NCBI GenBank assembly: GCA_004375675.1
Contig: SOKR01000092.1
Location: 1-7,577 of the forward strand
Direction: 5' to 3'
Length of the DNA: 7,577 nucleotides
DNA from: Dehalococcoidia bacterium
GTDB lineage: Bacteria; Chloroflexota; Dehalococcoidia; Dehalococcoidales; BS750m-G39
Positions 5,864-7,577 of the stretch are shown one piece after another. The translations under genes and the position numbers were made by a program. The notes below the pieces were generated by a model. That model saw only the letters and a list, made by a program, of their open reading frames with translations. It made no database searches and was not told the DNA's origin. How positions within the stretch are numbered: position 1 is the stretch's first letter; every line of letters starts with the position of its first letter.

Positions 5864-7411
5864 CTAAAGCGGGATGTTCCCGTGTTTTTTCTTGGGGCGG
5901 GTGTCGTCCCCTCGGTTCGGCAGCGACTCCAGCGCCCTGATCAGCTTGGGCCGGGTCACCTTGGGGTCGATGACGTTATCGATATAGCCCCTGGCTGCCG
6001 CCTGATAGGGGTTAGCGAAACTCTCCTTATATTGCGCCACCAGCTCCTTTCGGGTCTTATCGCCGTCCTTGGCTTTGGCGATGGCCTCCCGGTAGATGAT
6101 ATTGACCGCCCCCTCCGGCCCCATCACGGCGATTTCCGCCGTCGGCCAGGCGTAGTTGATGTCGCCGCGCAGGTGCTTACTGCTCATCACGATGTAGGCC
6201 CCACCGTAGGCTTTGCGGGTAATCACGGTCAGCTTGGGCACGGTGGCTTCGGCGTAGGCGAAGATGAACTTGGCGCCGTGCCGGATGATGCCCCCCTGCT
6301 CCTCCTTGGGCCCGGGCATGAAGCCGGGCACATCGACGAAGCTCACCAGCGGTATGCTAAAGGCGTCGCAGCAGCGGACGAACCTGGCCCCCTTGACCGA
6401 GGCGTTGATGTCGATAATCCCGGCCATGTGAGCCGGCTGCTGGGCGACGATGCCCACCGTCTTGCCGTTAAGCCGGGCAAATCCCGTAATCAGGCTGGGG
6501 GCAAAGCTCTGGTGCACCTCCATAAAGTCGCCGTTGTCGGCGACGCTGTTGATTATCTGCTTCATGTCGTAGACCTTATTCGGCGCGTCGGGGATAATAG
6601 TGCGCAGCTTCTCGTCCGTCCTCTCCGGGTCGTCGCTCGGCTTTAGCTCCGGCGCTGATTCCTTATAGCTCTGGGGCAGAAAACCCAGCAAGCGCCGCAC
6701 GCTCTTCAGGCAATCGGGCTCGTTATCCGAAATAAAATGGGCCACCCCGCTCTTCTCGGCGTGGGTCTTGGCTCCCCCCAGCTCTTCGTGGGTGATATCG
6801 ATGCTTATAACCGCCTTGACCACGTCGGGCCCCGTGATGTACATCTGGCTGGTGCCCTTGACCATGAAGACGAAATCGGTGATAGCCGGCGAATAGACGG
6901 CTCCCCCCGCCGAAGGCCCCATCACCACCGACAATTGCGGAACCACCCCCGAATATAGACTATTGCGCAGCAGTATCTCGCCGACGCCGCAGAGGCTCAT
7001 CACCCCTTCCTGGATGCGGGCGCCCCCCGAGTCCCAGATGGCGATTATGGGCGCCCCGTTCTTAACGGCCATGTCCATCACCTTGCAGACCTTCTGCGCC
7101 GATACCTCGGAAATCGTCCCCCCCAGTACGGTGAAGTCCTGGGCGTAGACGAAGACCGTCCGCCCGTCGACCTTACCGAAGCCGGTAATGACGGCGTCGC
7201 CCGGGTATTGCTTGTCGGCCAGGCCGAATTCGGTGGTGCGGTGGGTAACAAACGGGTCCAGCTCTTCGAAGCTGCCCTTGTCGAGGAGGAGGTCAAGCCT
7301 CTCTCGGGCGGTCAGCTTACCCTTGTCGTGCTGCTGTTGGATACGCTTTTCCCCGCCCCCCGCCTTGGCTTTTTTCTCCAATTCAGACAGTTTAGCCAGC
7401 TTATCCTTCAT
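5864..7411 (-). CDS. Biotin-dependent acyl-CoA carboxyltransferase (PccB/MmdA/12S family)
   Basis: Transfers a carboxyl group between biotin and an acyl-CoA (methylmalonyl-CoA/propionyl-CoA, possibly malonyl-CoA/acetyl-CoA). The 515 residues match the family length. The two crotonase-like halves are visible: N-terminal DSGGARIQEG (127-136) and GPSAGGAVYSP (165-175), then C-terminal VDVPGFMPGP, GGIIRHGAK and RKAYGGAY (399-406), ending in KKHGNIPL as PccB proteins do. The residue after YGGAY is Ile407, where propionyl-CoA-specific PccB has Asp. The start is ATG 7411 (MKDKLAKLSELEKK) with GGAG (7423-7426) upstream. A TTG at 7459 would lengthen it by 16 residues but lies upstream of the likely transcription start. 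It is the first gene of the operon, followed by the biotin-carrying partner. Alternatives are propionyl/acetyl-CoA carboxylase beta subunit or methylmalonyl-CoA decarboxylase alpha subunit; a transcarboxylase 12S subunit fits the neighbourhood best. Confidence 0.93.
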   Translation of the reverse strand: MKDKLAKLSELEKKAKAGGGEKRIQQQHDKGKLTARERLDLLLDKGSFEELDPFVTHRTTEFGLADKQYPGDAVITGFGKVDGRTVFVYAQDFTVLGGTISEVSAQKVCKVMDMAVKNGAPIIAIWDSGGARIQEGVMSLCGVGEILLRNSLYSGVVPQLSVVMGPSAGGAVYSPAITDFVFMVKGTSQMYITGPDVVKAVISIDITHEELGGAKTHAEKSGVAHFISDNEPDCLKSVRRLLGFLPQSYKESAPELKPSDDPERTDEKLRTIIPDAPNKVYDMKQIINSVADNGDFMEVHQSFAPSLITGFARLNGKTVGIVAQQPAHMAGIIDINASVKGARFVRCCDAFSIPLVSFVDVPGFMPGPKEEQGGIIRHGAKFIFAYAEATVPKLTVITRKAYGGAYIVMSSKHLRGDINYAWPTAEIAVMGPEGAVNIIYREAIAKAKDGDKTRKELVAQYKESFANPYQAAARGYIDNVIDPKVTRPKLIRALESLPNRGDDTRPKKKHGNIPL

Positions 7412-7461
7412 CGTAATCAGGGCTCCAAACCGGTGAGAAATTTGGGGTGTAATCGTCAATA

Positions 7462-7491
7462 ATCATATCATAATGCAAATCAGATAGGCAA
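7462..7491 (-). promoter_or_regulatory. Sigma-70-type promoter with extended -10 for the operon
   Basis: On the minus strand a -35-like TTGCCT (7491-7486) is followed, after 18 nt, by TATGAT (7467-7462), which is preceded by TGA to make an extended -10. Transcription would start near 7455 and leave a leader of about 44 nt before ATG 7411. A second, overlapping TATGAT lies 5 nt upstream but would leave only a 13-nt spacer. The local AT-rich composition contrasts with the GC-rich genes. It is the only convincing promoter upstream of the six genes. Confidence 0.55.
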
Positions 7492-7524
7492 GCCCATCTG
7501 GCAAACGTTTACCGCCCAAATTCT

Positions 7525-7560
7525 ACTGTCATTGCGAGGAACGTAGTGACGAAGCAATCT
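7525..7560 (+). repeat. 36-nt palindromic intergenic repeat, copy 2
   Basis: The second copy of the element at 56-91, in the same orientation, matches at 34 of 36 positions. The two differences, at the positions equivalent to 72 and 78, change G to A and C to T. In the inner stem around GTA they replace a G-C pair by an A-T pair, so the stem is kept. The outer ATTGC/GCAAT stem is unchanged. This copy lies about 34 nt upstream of the -35 box and outside the transcribed region. Confidence 0.8.
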
Positions 7561-7565
7561 CACCC

Positions 7566-7577
7566 TTTTAATCCCCC
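7566..7577. repeat. Partial C-rich repeat cut by the window edge
   Basis: TTAATCCCCC at 7568-7577 is the exact reverse complement of 28-37. It probably begins another copy of the C/G-rich repeat seen at the left end, in opposite orientation. Only 10-12 bases are visible, so this is tentative. Confidence 0.35.

Noticed and set aside
5855..6646. A 263-codon open frame on the plus strand opposite the acyl-CoA carboxyltransferase gene
   Set aside because: It is antisense to a clearly conserved protein and has no recognisable motif. Long antisense frames are expected in GC-rich genes with strong third-position bias. The same holds for other plus-strand frames such as 3855-4451 and 3292-3858.
7412..7455. 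Riboswitch or attenuator in the operon leader
   Set aside because: The predicted leader is only about 44 nt and shows no stem-loop set or leader peptide.
7412..7459. TTG start at 7459 for the acyl-CoA carboxyltransferase
   Set aside because: It lies upstream of the predicted transcription start and adds 16 unconserved residues, while ATG 7411 has GGAG upstream.

Overview
The window holds one compact six-gene operon on the minus strand, read from right to left, with repeat-rich intergenic DNA at both ends. All six genes belong to central carbon metabolism. I see no RNA gene, transposase, CRISPR array or phage gene. The protein style points to an anaerobic bacterium: a two-subunit LeuC/LeuD-type aconitase, a short isocitrate dehydrogenase, an LDH-like malate dehydrogenase and a biotin-dependent carboxyltransferase pair. 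Together with the short palindromic intergenic repeats at both ends, this best fits an uncultured Chloroflexota of the Dehalococcoidia type. That assignment is inference from remembered family resemblance, not a search.

Layout in order of transcription. At 7412-7577 lie the start of a C-rich repeat at the window edge, a 36-nt palindromic repeat (7525-7560) and a good extended -10 promoter (7462-7491). Then come an acyl-CoA carboxyltransferase of the PccB/MmdA/12S family (5864-7411) and, after 65 nt, a pyruvate/oxaloacetate carboxyltransferase fused to a biotin carrier (3870-5798). After 15 nt follow the aconitase-family large subunit (2601-3854) and the small subunit (2107-2601, 1-nt overlap). 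After 10 nt comes isocitrate dehydrogenase (1014-2096), and overlapping its end is malate dehydrogenase (91-1017). At 1-92 lie a second copy of the 36-nt palindrome, abutting the malate dehydrogenase stop codon, and a C/G-rich hairpin repeat.

How the genes work together (inference). The two carboxyltransferases have the composition of a methylmalonyl-CoA:pyruvate transcarboxylase (12S plus a 5S-1.3S fusion), with no biotin carboxylase or membrane decarboxylase subunit beside them. They would make or consume oxaloacetate. Malate dehydrogenase connects oxaloacetate to malate. Aconitase and isocitrate dehydrogenase carry citrate to 2-oxoglutarate. Citrate synthase, fumarase and the methylmalonyl-CoA mutase and epimerase genes are not in the window.

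The most unusual points are: malate dehydrogenase appears to start at an AUA codon locked into the UAG stop of the preceding gene; the carboxyltransferase pair looks like a transcarboxylase built into a TCA operon; and the two palindromic repeats differ only by two changes that compensate each other in a stem.
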